Assembly: GCF_030272615.1 (NCBI RefSeq)
Contig: NC_081407.1
Span: 434,470,730 to 434,534,729 of the forward strand
Reading direction: 5' to 3'
Source of the DNA: Cryptomeria japonica
Taxonomy: Eukaryota > Streptophyta > Pinopsida > Cupressales > Cupressaceae
Length of the DNA stretch: 64,000 bases
A program made the position numbers and the translations under genes. Each line of letters starts with the position of its first letter. Position 1 is the first letter of the stretch. A model generated the notes under the pieces. That model was given only the letters and a program-made list of their open reading frames with translations. It ran no database searches and had not been told where the DNA came from. Shown in pieces: positions 33,776-46,567 of the stretch.

Positions 33776-35622
33776 TGCTATCCTTAATTGGTGAAATCAT
33801 AGTTTTTCCACCACTACACAATGACATTGAAAAGACTAACACTTGTACCTCCCCTAGGGTATCTTATGTCAATGAGGATAGAATCAATAATCCTATCAGT
33901 TATCTCTCTAATGGAGAGGCAACATTGAATTGCAACATGACACCATCCTCTTCTCATAAAGGTACTTTAGTGCAAAGGGAGCAAGTTAAACAAGTTAATC
34001 TTAACACATCAATCTCTCTAGATCCTTCTTATTTTCCTAGAGCTTACTTTAAACATCAACATATTCTAAGGCAAGATGATGTTATGCATTTCATTAATGA
34101 TTTATCTCCTAACATAATATTAAGAAAATATGAAGATCTAGATAATTCTTCTACCGAAGAGGGTATAAAAAGTGATGATATAATAGACAATCTCCCTACA
34201 AAGGAAAATTCTTCCTCATCCACTTATCCTTTATGACCATCAACTTGTCCTTACACAACAAATTTTTAGGAAATTCATGACCAAAGTCCTTCTTCCTCGT
34301 GCAATTGAAAACATCCTTTGAGGTTAGCTACGAAATGATTTCAAAACAAGGCTATAGAGGACAAGGGCTTAAAAAAAAGAATAAGGAATTAAAGTCCCTA
34401 TAGATTCTCCCTCACAATATACTAGAGAAGGTCTAGGATGTCACAATTAATCAACATCTATGGATGATTTTGTTAAGGTTCAAATGGTTGAATACTTTTG
34501 TAAAATATAGAAACTATCATCTATCTAAAAATTCTTCTTCATCAAACAATCCTCCTCCTTCCTTATATCAATTATTTTACCACAATAAAACAACCCGTCT
34601 TCCTCCACTAGTGTACCTACCCTTACATATCAAGGGGCAAGACCTATCCATGTTGAAACTAAGGAAAAGTTAGCTACAATAATCTTTTGGAGATTGAAAT
34701 ATGATAAGAATGTTACTTTTCCTTCCATAAGATATATCAATAATTACAGGAACAAATGTGGTAATGTGTATTATCTCTTTCATTGTACCTACTCTCATTC
34801 TCTTGAAAATTGTAAAGCTTTTAAAGAATTTTTTCAAGACCAACATGATAGAGCTCATATTACTCTTACAACTAATCTCATGCTTTTTCTCAATCCAAAT
34901 TTTGAAGTAGTGCCTTAGCACTCCATTTACCTTATTATGTTGCTCCTTACCCTATGACAATGGTAGTTTATCTTTATTGGGGGCTCTTTGTCATGCGTGG
35001 TGGTACAACTAAATTTAAAATTGTACTAGGTCAGCAACATAATGGTCATTCTTCCTTGTTTGAATTCTTGGGGGCAAGAATAGTATTTCAATTTTCTCTC
35101 TTTTTCAAAGATTATATTTTCCTTTGAGTTGCATTTTTCATAACTTGAGGTTATTTCTTCATAGAGTGTTCCTACATAAGAGTACATATATTTCCCTTTA
35201 TTGGACTTGTTATTTTTTTGCATTGGTGTGTCTTCTTATGAATGATCTCCCCTTAGTGATTGTGCGCAACCTTTTACTAAAAATCTATTTTCTTCTAGCA
35301 ATGAGAGAAGGCGTGTCTTAGTTTCCTTCTCCTTTTCAAAGACGTTATCTTTGTCAAATATCCCTTGTTTTTGGAGGAGAATATTTTTGGATAAAAATAT
35401 CTTCGTCCATGCATCCCTAAAAAAGATCCCTTTACACTAGTTGCAAGATATCTCTTTTACAACTATCTTTACCTTTGATTTATGTACATTGTTGACTAAA
35501 GGATATCTACTTGGTGATGAAGGTGTGTATCATTGTTTTTATCTTCCTTTAGACACCAACTTAGGGTTGTGTTTACATCTTAAAGGGGGGGGGCATACAT
35601 CATGACCTCCTTGTAACATATG
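33776..35622 (+). pseudogene. Gypsy gag-like debris
   Basis: Open stretches at 33,775-34,236, 34,464-34,673 and 34,694-34,918 encode Asn/Ser-rich sequence. The last has HCTYSHSLENCKAFKEFF, resembling the degenerate knuckle (YHxxxxHxxxxC) of plant Gypsy gag proteins. Frameshifts separate the pieces. A purine run GGGGGGGGG at about 35,585 may be an old polypurine tract. Reverse transcriptase and integrase are missing. The region is probably the interior of an internally deleted Gypsy copy into which copy 2 inserted. Confidence 0.5.
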
Positions 35623-36080
35623 TTCAATTCAAGTTGCGGATTTCCTTGCATAATGCCTTGCTTGTAACTATCCTTTTTTAATTTAGGTTTTAGATTTACT
35701 TACATAATGCTTTGCTTGGTTATCATTTTTTTTCAAGTTGCATATTTCCTTTCATAATGCCTTTCTTGGTTATCATTTTTCAATTCAAGTTGTAGATTTC
35801 CTTGAATAATGCCTTGCTTTGTTTATTATTTTTCAATTAAAGTTGTGGATTTTCATGCATAATGCCTTTCTTGGTTATCCTTTTGAAATTCAAGTTGTAG
35901 ATTTCCTTGTATAATACCTTTCTTGGTTATCTTTTTTCAATTCAAGTTGTTGATTTCCTTGCATAATGTCATGCTTGGGTATCCTTTTTCAATTCAAGAT
36001 TGTTGATTTACTTGCATAATGTTTTGCTTGGTTATCCTTTTTCAATTAAAGTTGTGGATTTCCTTGCATAATTCCTTGCT
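35623..36080. repeat. Minisatellite of about 52 bp
   Basis: Eight to nine imperfect copies of a unit containing AAGTTGTGGATTTCCTTG, CATAATGCCTTGCTTGG and TTATCCTTTTTCAATT. It ends directly at the LTR start at 36,084. Confidence 0.85.
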
Positions 36081-36630
36081 TGGTGTAGCATCCTAAATTG
36101 TACTCGCCTACAATTTTGTCCTCTCTTAGGCCTCACTTTGGTGTTCATCCTCTAAGGTCTTATTAAAGCTCTAATTTTGCCCACACCATCTACCAAACTC
36201 AAATTTTTATTACCTGCACTTTCCTCCCCTCAATCCTGGAGCCTTGATGCCCAAGACCATAGCACTCAGCACAATGGTCCTCTTAAAAAGGGCCCATTTT
36301 GGGGCCTCATAACGGTCACCCAATTTGGGCAGAGACCTAGATCCATGTAAAAAAATCAACTTTTCTTTTTACCAACAAGTATAAAAGGAGGTCTACCCCT
36401 CTCATTTTAAAACCTAACACTTATAATTCAAATTCATGATCAACTCGAGAGAGCGAAATTGAGATCCTACATTCAAGTGAGAAAGCAATTAGTTTTTTAT
36501 CAAGCGTTGGAGCAGAAGTGAAGTCAAGATTCAAGCATTTGAGATGACATTCATGTTCTATATTTTATGAAGACTATCTACATGAAACCCTAATTCCTTG
36601 TGAAGACAAAAAAAACTTCATTAAAGGTAT

Positions 36631-37957
36631 TGTTGGATATTAGAGTTGTCAGAATGTGTTGTTTTCATTGATGTCAACATATTCATGTGTTTCTTGTGCT
36701 TCAGTGTTGCAGAGAGTTGGTTTGGCTACAGATATACTGATGCAGATTAATGGGTTTTGAGATACTTATCTCTAGTTGATTCAATATGAGTTTCATTGTT
36801 CTAGAAGGTGATTTGATCAAGTTATGTGATCTGGTGGATGATTGGTTTTTTTGTTGGTTCTGTATTACAGAGTTGTGATTTTTGGTTTGTATTGCTCCGA
36901 AAATGATTCACTATGTTGTGTGGATTTTGGAGAGTTTTTGAGACATTCATGTGTGTCCTTAATTCAGGTGGTTCATGATTTGGAACTTCACAAGCGTATT
37001 TTTCAGTTTTTCAGTAAGTTATTTTGGTGTTCTTGAGCTCCGATGGTGAAATGATGATGATTCTAGTTATCCGAGTTGTTGCAGAGGAATTCACGTTGCT
37101 TGTTGATATTCTTCGATCGTGTTCTATGCATTTTGGTGGTCCGTATTGATCATGGTCCATGTTATTGAAGATTTTATTGGTCTAATTGTATTCTTCATGT
37201 TATATGACTTTCTGGCCGACCTGATGGTTGTTACATGTTGCAGATGATCTTGGCAAGATATTCGGTGGTGTTGTATGTTCGAGGTTTTTAGTTGGGTCCA
37301 TGGCATGTCCTTGTCGACATTGTATTGGTCCACATATTGATTTATGTATTGTGTGATGTAATTTTGTAATTAGGTCTTATGAGTTGAGTTGACCTTGAGG
37401 TTAAGGTTGATGATTTGTATAAATAAGTGTTGTAATCATGTATGATGTGTGTTTGCATTCTTTGAGAGCATTGTATGTGCGAACAAGAAAATCAATCTAT
37501 CGGAAGTGTGTAGGAGAGCAAAGAAGTGTTGTAGTGCAAACAATGTGCTTAACCAAAACTGTGATCAGGCATTTGGAAATGCTATTCTTTCAGTTCATGT
37601 AATCCAGATTGTTGTCCAATATTTTTAAGGAAGTGAGCCTTCCCAGCGTTGTAGCCCTTTGTTATTTTTGAGCAATGAGCTCTAGGCAGAGTGTATGAAT
37701 GCATGTGCATTCCCCATTTTAATATTTACACATACCATTGCAAAGTATCATCATATTATGGGTAGGTTCCCACCATGGTTTTTCCCTTAACCGGGTTTTC
37801 CACATCAAAAATTTGTGTGTTATGTGTGTTTTTTATGTGGTGTTTATCTTTACTATTGTTGCTCTTGATCAAATCTAAAGTTGAGGATAATCTGTTTAAG
37901 TTTGGTGAAAACTAATTCACCCCCCCTCTCAGTTTTCCTGCATTGTTGTTGCCAACA
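36631..37957 (+). repeat. 5' LTR of Copia
   Basis: Starts TGTTGGATATTAGAG and ends TTGTTGCCAACA. Contains ATTCACCCCCCCTCTCAG near its end. Small ORFs inside are not genes. Confidence 0.92.
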
Positions 37958-37959
37958 AT

Positions 37960-37974
37960 TGGTATCAAAGTTAG
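37960..37974 (+). other. Primer-binding site of Copia
   Basis: TGGTATCAAAGTTAG, tRNA-iMet type, two bases after the LTR. Confidence 0.85.
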
Positions 37975-38013
37975 ATCCTCTGGAAGAAGCTTAACCGCTT
38001 GAGGAGATCTAGG

Positions 38014-39625
38014 ATGGCAACTGTTGTTTTCAAGAAAGAGAGTCTAAGATTTGATGGAACTAATTACACTATATGGAAGGACCAGATGGAGTTTCACTTG
38101 AAACATCTTGGAGAAAATTATTGGAAGATCACAAAGAATGTCTACAATGTTCCTTAGAATGGTCCTATTACTACAGCTGAGATCAAGGATGTTGAACATA
38201 ATATAAGACCTAAAGAAGCATTGATGAGTGCCCTGATTGATGTAGAGATGACTAATGTGATGGGACTGCAGACTGCTCATGAGATTTCAGAGAAGCTAGA
38301 AACCTTGTATGAAGGAGATAAACATGTGAAAGTTGCTAAATTGCAAATCTTGAAAAGAAAGTATGGGTTGTTGAGAACAGGAGAACATGAGAATATTTCA
38401 TCCTTTATGGCTAAAGTGAATGATCTTGTACTGAACATCAGACGTGTTGGTGGAGTCATTGAAGAAGATGAGATTGTAGCAAAGTGTTGAGATCCTTCCC
38501 TCCTGCTTATAAACACAAAGTTGTTGCTATTGATGAGATTCAGATTGTGAAAAGAGACATACTGGTGGTAAGCTTGGTGCTTTTGAAATGAGTGAAATTG
38601 GTGAATCACATGGCAAAGCTGAGACTCCCTTTAAAGCTACTAAATTGGGGAACCAAAAGTATGATCCAAGATAAATTTCAACTAGGGTTTCCAGATATGA
38701 AAGGGAAATGACAGAGATGGAAGAACGAGAAAGAGAATTGGAAGAGCTTGAAACACTTATTGCCAGAATATTTCCCAAGGGAGCCAGTAAGTATGAAGGG
38801 AAGTTACCTTTGAAATGTTTTTCATGCAATAAGATGAGACATTTTGCTTCTAGGTGACCTGAAAGAGCGGAAAGAGTGTCAAAGTATGATAATCCTTACA
38901 AGCCTAATCACAAGTATATATATTAGAATAAATGTATGTTGTTGATGAAGGTGTGATAGATGATGAGTCTAAGAAAGGGAATTCAGAACATGAATTTGTG
39001 TTCATTTCTATCAAGGAAGATGATCCGGTACCTACAAATTCTACAAGATGTATTGTTGAAGAGAAAGCCTTGGTTGCTAAGAAAGGGAATTCAGAAGATG
39101 AATTTGTGTTCACATCACATGATAGGTGATAAAAGTAAATGTGTGAATATAGAGAAGTATGATGGTGGTGTAGTATGATTTGGAGACAACAACGCTTGTG
39201 TAATCTGTGGTAGAGGTTCTATTTCTTTGGATTGTAAACATAATATTGATGATGTTTTATATGTTGAAGGTTTGAAGCATAATCTTTTGAGTATTGGATA
39301 TATTGTTGATAAGGGATATGATTTACAATTCAAAAATGGGAAGTGTAAGATCTTGAATAGCTCTGATATAGAAATTGCATTAGGAACTAAAACTAAAGAT
39401 AATATCTTTCATCTAAATGCTGGTGAGAAAAGTTGTTTGATTGCTCAGGTTGATGAAATTTAGTTGTGGCATAGGAGAATGTGTCATGTTAACTTTGACT
39501 GCATGATTAAGATAAGTTCTACTCAAGCTATTAGAAATTTGCCTAAGATAGTAAAGCCTACTAATCCGGTGTGTAAAGAATGTCAACTGGGAAAACAAAC
39601 AAGAATTTCATTCAAGAGTAAATAA
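38014..39625 (+). pseudogene. Copia gag, protease and integrase zinc-finger remnant
   Basis: Gag starts at ATG 38,014 with FDGTNYTIWKDQME, a typical UBN2-like Copia gag opening, and contains KLETLYEGD and LQILKRKYG. A TAG lies near 38,156 and frame is lost after 38,490. The knuckle CFSCNKMRHFASR ends in a stop where the last Cys is expected. The protease region survives as DDVLYVEGLKHNLLSIG (39,250-39,300). The integrase zinc finger survives as LWHRRMCHVNF and CKECQLGK (39,465-39,590). The integrase core that should follow is absent. Confidence 0.85.
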
Positions 39626-39644
39626 ATAAGATTGAGAAGTTGTA

Positions 39645-41009
39645 AGAAATAAAGCAAGAATGCAATGTAAAAGATATTCACAAATGGAAGGTGTTGATTT
39701 TGATGAGACTTTTGCTCCGGTAGCTAGAATTGAAGTTGTTAGATTATTTCTTGCATATGCTGCTCATAAGAAATTAAAGGTATATCAGATGGATGCAAAG
39801 TTGGCCTTTTTGTATGGTGAATTGGAAGAGGAAGTCTACATTGAGCACCCAGATGGATTTTCATTGACAGATAAAGAAGACATGGTATGCAGATTGAAGA
39901 AAGCATTGTATGGACTTAAACAAGCCCCTAGAGCCTGGTAGGCCAAATTGAACAGGTATTTGATGAATTTGGGATTCTGTAAAGGTACTACTGATAGTAA
40001 CTTATACATCAAGATTGATAATGATAATATCTTGATTGTTGAAGTTTTTGTTGATGACATTATTTTTGAAGGAGATGATTATTTGAGTAATAATTTTGTT
40101 GATGATATGCAAAAAGAGTTTGAGATGTCTATGATAGGTGAGATGAAATTATTTCTAAGATTGTAAATTACACAGACTGATAAAGGTATTTTCAAATCTC
40201 AATCAAAGTATGTGAAGGAATTGCTAAAGAAGTTTGGGTTAGATGATTCCAAACCTGTTGGAACTCCTATGATAACCAGATGCAATATGACAAAATATGA
40301 TGAATCTTTAAAGGCTAATCAAATCATGTATAGATATATGATTGGTGGACTGATATATTTTACTAAGACTAGACCTGACATTATGAATGTTGTATGTCTT
40401 GTTGCAAGATTCCAGGCTGATCCTAAGGAAAGTCATGTTACTGCTATGAAGAGGATATTCAAATATTTGAAGGGAACAATTGATTATGGTTTGTGGTATC
40501 TGAAGAATGATGATTTCATTTTGAGTGCTTATACAAATGTTGATTGGGCAGGTGATGTTGATGACCGGAGGAGCACTAACAGTGGAGCATTCTTTTTGGG
40601 AAAGAAGTTGATTTCTTGGGCAAGTAAGAAACAAGATGTTATTTCTTTATCTACTGTAGAAGCTAAATACATTATTACTGCTAGCAACTGTACTCAAGTA
40701 ATTTGGATGAAGCAGATGCTAGAGGATATTAGAGTTGTATATAATGAGCCTACTGTTATATATTGTGATAATTCAATTGCTCTCAATATTTCTAAGAATC
40801 TGGTGTTGCATTCTAATACAAAACATATATCAATCAAGTTTCATTTCATGAGAGAGAAGGTGAATGAGAAAGAAGTCAGATTAGAGTATGTATCTACAAA
40901 GGAACATATTGCAAATATCTTCATGAAGCCTTTGACTGCAGATACATTTGTATATCTGAGAGAGAAGCTAGGGGTGATTGCCCCTCCTACTGTGAACTTG
41001 ATGCATTGA
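39645..41009 (+). pseudogene. Copia reverse transcriptase and RNase H
   Basis: The region starts abruptly inside reverse transcriptase: [20 protein letters not shown], then [26 protein letters not shown] and the catalytic FVDDIIF (about 40,045). The C-terminal connection and RNase H follow: KTRPDIMNVV, YTNVDWAGD, STVEAKY, CDNSIAL and KHISIKFHF. One frame runs from 39,660 to 41,009 with stops at 39,942 (TAG) and 40,164 (TAA). In RNase H the usual YTDADW catalytic Asp is Asn (YTNVDW) and EAEY is EAKY, so that activity is probably lost too. The N-terminal part of reverse transcriptase is missing. Confidence 0.88.
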
Positions 41010-41313
41010 GTTGTATCAATTTGGTAGACTTTATAGTCTTATCCTATTATTTGAATTGATGAGTGGGTGCCACTACTCAGGGGGAGTAGTCAGTGTGTGA
41101 TTCAATTGTTCAGATTTGTGAGTTTGTTCTATGAGGGAGAGAATAATGATTTGTATATGCCTTTAGCATTGATGTGAAAGGGGTAGAGATGCATGTGAAA
41201 AACTGTCTTATCTATCTAGATTGCTATGTGTGCATGATCTTAGGGGAGATTGCTAGAGTTGATTTCTTTCTTTGTATTGGTTAATTTTCACATTCATATG
41301 TTGTCATCGATTC
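41010..41313 (+). other. Copia 3' untranslated stretch
   Basis: Non-coding, includes CAGGGGGAGTAGTC near 41,080, a purine block typical of Copia 3' ends. Confidence 0.5.
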
Positions 41314-41326
41314 CAAATGGGGATAT
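41314..41326 (+). other. Polypurine tract of Copia
   Basis: CAAATGGGGATAT adjacent to the 3' LTR. Confidence 0.75.
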
Positions 41327-42666
41327 TGTTGGTTATTATAGTTGTTGGAATGTGTTGTTGTCATTGATATCAACATATTCCTGTGTTTCTTGTGCTTTGA
41401 TGTTGCAGAGAGTTGGTTTGGTTGAAAATATGTTGATGCAAATTAATGGGTTTTGAGATACTTATCTCTAGTTGTTTCGGTATGAGTTTCAGTGTTTTGG
41501 AAGGTGATTTGATTGAGTTATGTGATCTGGTGGATGACTAGTTTTTTTGTTGGTTATGTATTGCAAAGTTGTCATTTTTGGATTGTATTACTCTGGAATT
41601 GATTCATTATGTTGTGCACATTTTGGAGAGTGTTTGGGACGTTCATGTGTGTCCTCATTTCGGGTGGTTCATGATTTGGAAATTCACAAGCATATTTTTT
41701 GGTTTGTCAATAAGTTATGTTGGTGTTCTTGAGCTCCGGTGGTGAAATGATGATGATTCTAGTTATTAGAGTTGTTGTGGTTGTTGCAGAGGAATTCACG
41801 TTGCTTGTTGATGTTATTTGATCATGTTCTATGTATTTTGGTGGTCTGCATTGATTGTGGTGCACGTTAAAAAATATTTTATTGGTCCAGTGGTATTCTT
41901 CGTGTTATACGACTTTCTAACCGACTCGACGGTTGTTGTGTGTTGCAGATGATTTTGGTGAGATATTCAATGATGTTGCATGTTAGAGGTTTTGATTTGG
42001 GTCCATGTTATGTCCTTGCCGACATTGTATTGGTTTGCATATTGAGTTATATATCATGCAATTTAATTTTGTAATTAGGTCTTAGGAGTTGAGCCGACCT
42101 TGAGCTTAAGGTTGATGGTTTATATAAATAAGTGTTGTAACCATATAAGATGTGTGTCTACGGTTGTGTTTGCATTTTTTGAGAGTGTTGTATGTGAAAA
42201 TAAGTGAATTGATCTTTCAAAAGTGTGTAGGAGAGCAAACAAGTGTTGTAGTGCAGATAGTGTGCTTAATCGGAACTGTGATAAGGCATTTGAAGATGTT
42301 ATTCTTTCAGTTTATGTGATCTAGATTGTTGTCTGATCTTTGTAAGGCAGTGAGCCTTCCCAGAGTTGTATCCCTTTGTTGTTTTTGAGCAATGAGCTCT
42401 AGACAGTGTGCCTGAAAGCATGTGCATTCTCCATTGTAATATTTACACATACTACTGCAGAGTATCATCATATTGTGTGTAGGTTCGCACTGTGGTTTTT
42501 CCCTTAACTAGGTTTTCCATGTCAAAAATTTGTGTGTTGTGTGTTTTTGATGTGGTGTTTATCTTTGCTATTGTTATTCTTGATCATATCTAAAGTTGAG
42601 GATAATTTGTTAAAGTTTGGTGAAAACTTATTCACTGTCAGTTTTCCTGCATTGTTTTTGCCAACA
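41327..42666 (+). repeat. 3' LTR of Copia
   Basis: Matches 36,631-37,957 with many scattered substitutions and small indels. The CCCCCCTCT block is lost near 42,635. The divergence suggests an old insertion. Confidence 0.92.
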
Positions 42667-42812
42667 AGTATATCATTAGTGTTTTAGACATTTTTAGCCT
42701 TTTCCTCAAATGGAAAACATTTTTACTATAGTACTTCATTTACATTTCAATTTTATTTCATGGTTAATTCCAAATTTGGGGTTTGACCTAAGGCAAACCC
42801 CTCTTCCCAACA

Positions 42813-43787
42813 TTTTTCCCCTTTCAGTGTGTGTCGGAACATGTACAGAGTTGTGTTTCTGAAGATTGACAAGATTCGCAAAGACAAACAAGTTCCCCTT
42901 TGGATGAGAAAAAGTTAGGAGGACCAAGGTGACCACCAACACGGTCCCTTAAATTCTCAAGCCGAATTTCAGAGAGCATATCCAAATCATATTCCTTTTC
43001 TTAGATCTAGGTTTGTGGCTCCATACGACGATTGTAGCTCACTGTTTATGCATAATCTCTTCAATAATTCACTAGTTTACCCTAATATTTAACAATTCAC
43101 AAATACAAGTCAATTTAAAGGAAAGAAGAGCCCCATGTAGGAGGCTTGTAATATAATCATAATCTCGGTCTATTAGGCTTAGATCTATCAAATTCATATA
43201 TTTCCCTAATGTGATGGTTATTAAGCAAAATTAGTGGTTTTATTACATTTAATAGTGAAACCCTAATTTTCAAACATTACATTTTCGTGAACCTGACATC
43301 TTACAGTTTAATTTCTAATTTATGTTCTTAGATTTGTGCTTATGCATTTTTACACTTACAAGTTTCATTTTCAATTGAATTACATAAATTTAGAGGTTGA
43401 TTTCACAAAACCCTAATTTATAATTCTAAAATTGAACTTGTGGGTTGCCTAATTTGGATTCATTATTTCAAATCTGATTTCTTATGCAATTTAAAATTTA
43501 AATATGCACTCATAGATCTCATTTTCAATTGAACTACATAAATTTAGAGGTTGATTTCACAAAACCCTAATTTATAATTCTAAAATTTACTTGTGGGTTG
43601 CATAATTTTTCAAACCTATTTTCAGATCTGATCTTTATGATATGTTATGCTATCAATTAGAGGAATTTATCTTTCAAATACACAAATCAAATTGCTTAAT
43701 TAATTGGTTAATTAATCACTTCTACAAAATTTTGCATTGTTTAATCATAATCTTTAATTTGTGCATTCAAATTTCCCTCCTTTGTGC
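42813..43787 (+). other. Gypsy leader with a direct repeat
   Basis: Non-coding sequence between the Gypsy LTR and gag. An imperfect direct repeat of about 90 bp occupies 43,366-43,455 and 43,520-43,608 (154 bp apart), including TAGAGGTTGATTTCAC. Confidence 0.6.
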
Positions 43788-46567
43788 ATGAGTACTTTTG
43801 TTAATATTAGTCCTACCTACAATATTCTCTTGAGAATAAGTTATAGAATTAAGGGTTCCCAAGGTTTAATTACTAAGCATATGGAGCCTAATTTGGATAA
43901 CTTATTTCATGAGAATATTGGTGGTTCCTCTAACCCAACAAATGATGTCATTTATCCTGATTCTTCTTATAATTCTCATGATGTGGATGAATCACTAACT
44001 AGGGTTACCATTGACCAATTGGAGAAGATTGACAATGAATTTGAAAATACTCAACAATGGATGAGTCAACAATACCCAGAAAGTGAGGCAATCCTATTTA
44101 TTGAAGGATTAAAAAGGAATGGTACAAAGTGACAAAATTGGTGTTAATTTGTTGTGTGGCCTTTCTCATATTATTGACACTAATATCATGCATATCAAAA
44201 GTTGTGCCAAAGTCCTTAGTTACACTCAAACCACTATTCAATTAAATCATTCAATCCATATGCCAACATCCTTGCCTAGTGTGCCTACATTTACATCTTC
44301 TATCATGACTACTTCTACACAAAAGGTTAATCCTACACATGTTAGTCAAGGTGGCAACCTTGCTAATAAAAATTCTTATATACTACCTTCCATGAGTTTT
44401 CCATTTGTGTACCAATCATCTCCCATACCCACATAACATAGTGTTCCACCTCTTTATTCTCAACCTCCACCTACATACAAAAATGTTACTCTTCCATCAC
44501 AATCAAATATGTCCAATTTTAACCCATCCACCGAAGCAACTATCAATAGCTAAGCCCAAACTATTTCATCCCTACAATAATAATTGGCTTCCATTACCCA
44601 ATCCAAGTTTAATGTGACCACTTTTGATGTAGTGATCCCATTATCAAATGATATTGTATGTGTTGTCCCTCATAAACATATGTAAGTCCCTCAGTTAGAG
44701 ATTTACAATAGAAAAAGTGATCCCTTGACTAATGTGAAAATGTTTCAAACTTTGTGTAGTGACTTTGCTCATGATCAAAGGCTTATGGCTAATTTTTTTA
44801 CTAGGACATTGAGGGATAAAGCCTTGAAATGGTATTGTTCATTGCCTCCTTATTCTATTACATAATTTCAAAAATTAGCTAATGCTTTAATTTAACAATT
44901 TCATAATAATATTGTCCAAAAATTACTTTGACTGGTTTGATTCATTATAAGCAAGGTGTTGAAGAAAAAGTGATTGATTTTATTGGTAGATATAAACATT
45001 TGTATTCTCAAATTGCTTATCCTATGCTTGATCATGATGTTTGAAGAATTTTTATTGCTAATTTACAAAAATACATTAGGGATAAGCTTCTCTTTTCTAA
45101 GTTTACTTTCTTTATGTAGTTGTGCATAGTGCTTCATAATTATCATCTTCAAGTGAGTCAATTTGAATCATCTCCTTTAATGGCTCTGATTGATAAGAGT
45201 GAGAGTGTTCACCAATATTTTGAAAAGTTTAAACCAAACAAGGGATACATCAAGATAAATGACAACATCAATACTTAAGTGGCATCCATGACATCAGGTG
45301 TGGCCCCTTTATCCAGATACTTAAGAAAATAATTTAATCCTCTTTTTGAGTCTTTGCATAGCATAATGACAAAATTGATAAATAAAAATATGTTGAAACT
45401 TTATCCCATCAAGCCAATTGATACCTCCAAACCTTTTCCACCTTATCATTATCCCAAAGCCTTTTTCCAATATCATCATCAACTCAGTCATGATAGTGAG
45501 AAGTGTTATACCTCAAGGAGTACGATTCAAGACTTTATTGACAGCAACACCATATCTGTAGCCGGTGTGAATGACAAAAGAAACAAATCCGTATCTCCTC
45601 CAAATCTTTACTAATCATTTGTCTTCCCATTCTACTAATGTAGTTGAGTCTGAGCCTCTTGCATATTCTCCCAATAACCTTGGTGGTGAGTCTAATATTG
45701 TTGTGAATCTTGTTGAAAAAACTAAACCTCCTAAGAACCTATGCATTGCCTTTGATCCTAGTGAGACTATTGATGCACCTGATGGCCCACTATATAGTAT
45801 TGTGGAGATCAAAGAAAAACTCTCATAACGGGTGCTCATTAATCTAGTGTGTATGGTAAATGTGATGACTAAATAATATCTCTATACTTTACAATTGTAT
45901 CAAGTAACATATGATAAATTCGATGTAATGATCAAGGTGTATGATGGTTTCTCTTTCCCTACTACTGGTTCTATTATTGTTCTTGTTTGAGGTTGGTAGT
46001 AAGTGCTTAGATGTGACTTTTGCTTTCATTCCTACATTGGATCAATTTTGTGTGAAGTTTGAACATCCTTGACTCTCTTCCATGAATTCGACCCCTTCTA
46101 CTATTTACAAATGTCTAAAATTCTTTCATAATGGCACTATCATAACAATTAATCAGAGCATGTGTCAACCCATGGTGAGGCATGGAAATGCCACCCTTGA
46201 TTACTTTTGGCCTTAACAATTTGAGCCTCTTAGGCCTCGAAGTGATGCTCTTTTTATATGTTATCAAAGGTGGAAGAATGAGATGGTCTTATCTTTGAGT
46301 AAGCCTAAAGATCCTAAACCTATTCCTCCTCCTCATGATGGACTTAGTATCCTTCCTACATCTTCTATTCCTCCTATATATGTCATAGTCCCACCATCTA
46401 CATATAAAAAAGGAAAGTGTCTGACATCTCCTATTTCACAACCTAGTAGACCACCTCCCATTTATCCTCCTTTAAAGGAAGAAAAGAAGCCTATGTCCAT
46501 TTCACAACCCTCGGTTAAAACTTAAAGAAAGCGTTGTGCAAGAGAACATTGAAAGAGATGTTATTCT
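43788..46567 (+). pseudogene. Gypsy gag-protease pseudogene, part 1
   Basis: Gag starts at ATG 43,788 (MSTFVNISPTYN). After a frameshift near 44,125, a Pro/Ser-rich stretch leads to the capsid-like Retrotrans_gag block at about 44,700-45,170, with MFQTLCSDFAHDQRLM and KALKWYCSLPPYS. A degenerate knuckle (YHHQLSHDSEKC) lies near 45,470. A retropepsin-like region with FDPSETIDAPDGPLYS spans about 45,640-46,260, followed by a Pro-rich linker. Many stops are present. The gene is cut at 46,567 by the 17-kb insertion and resumes at 63,785. Confidence 0.75.

Larger units (their letters stand above)
36631..42666 (+). mobile_element. Full-length Ty1/Copia element, integrase deleted
   Basis: Plus-strand element of 6,036 bp. 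LTRs start TGTTGG and end GCCAACA. Flanks are GGTAT (36,626-36,630) and AGTAT (42,667-42,671), a 4-of-5 match to a 5-bp duplication. The primer site is TGGTATCAAAGTTAG at 37,960. A polypurine tract AAATGGGGATAT precedes the 3' LTR. Gag, protease remnant, the zinc-binding part of integrase, reverse transcriptase and RNase H are present in Copia order, but the integrase core is missing. Confidence 0.93.
36084..42812 (+). repeat. Gypsy-type LTR, split by a Copia
   Basis: The left part is 36,084-36,630 (starts TGTAGCATCCTAAATTG) and the right part is about 42,667-42,812 (ends near TCTTCCCAACA). The end block GGGGTTTGACCTAAGG matches the LTR at 25,469-26,225. It is followed by a leader and a gag gene, so it most likely serves as the 5' LTR of the Gypsy copy that runs off the right edge. 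The right boundary is approximate. Confidence 0.55.
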
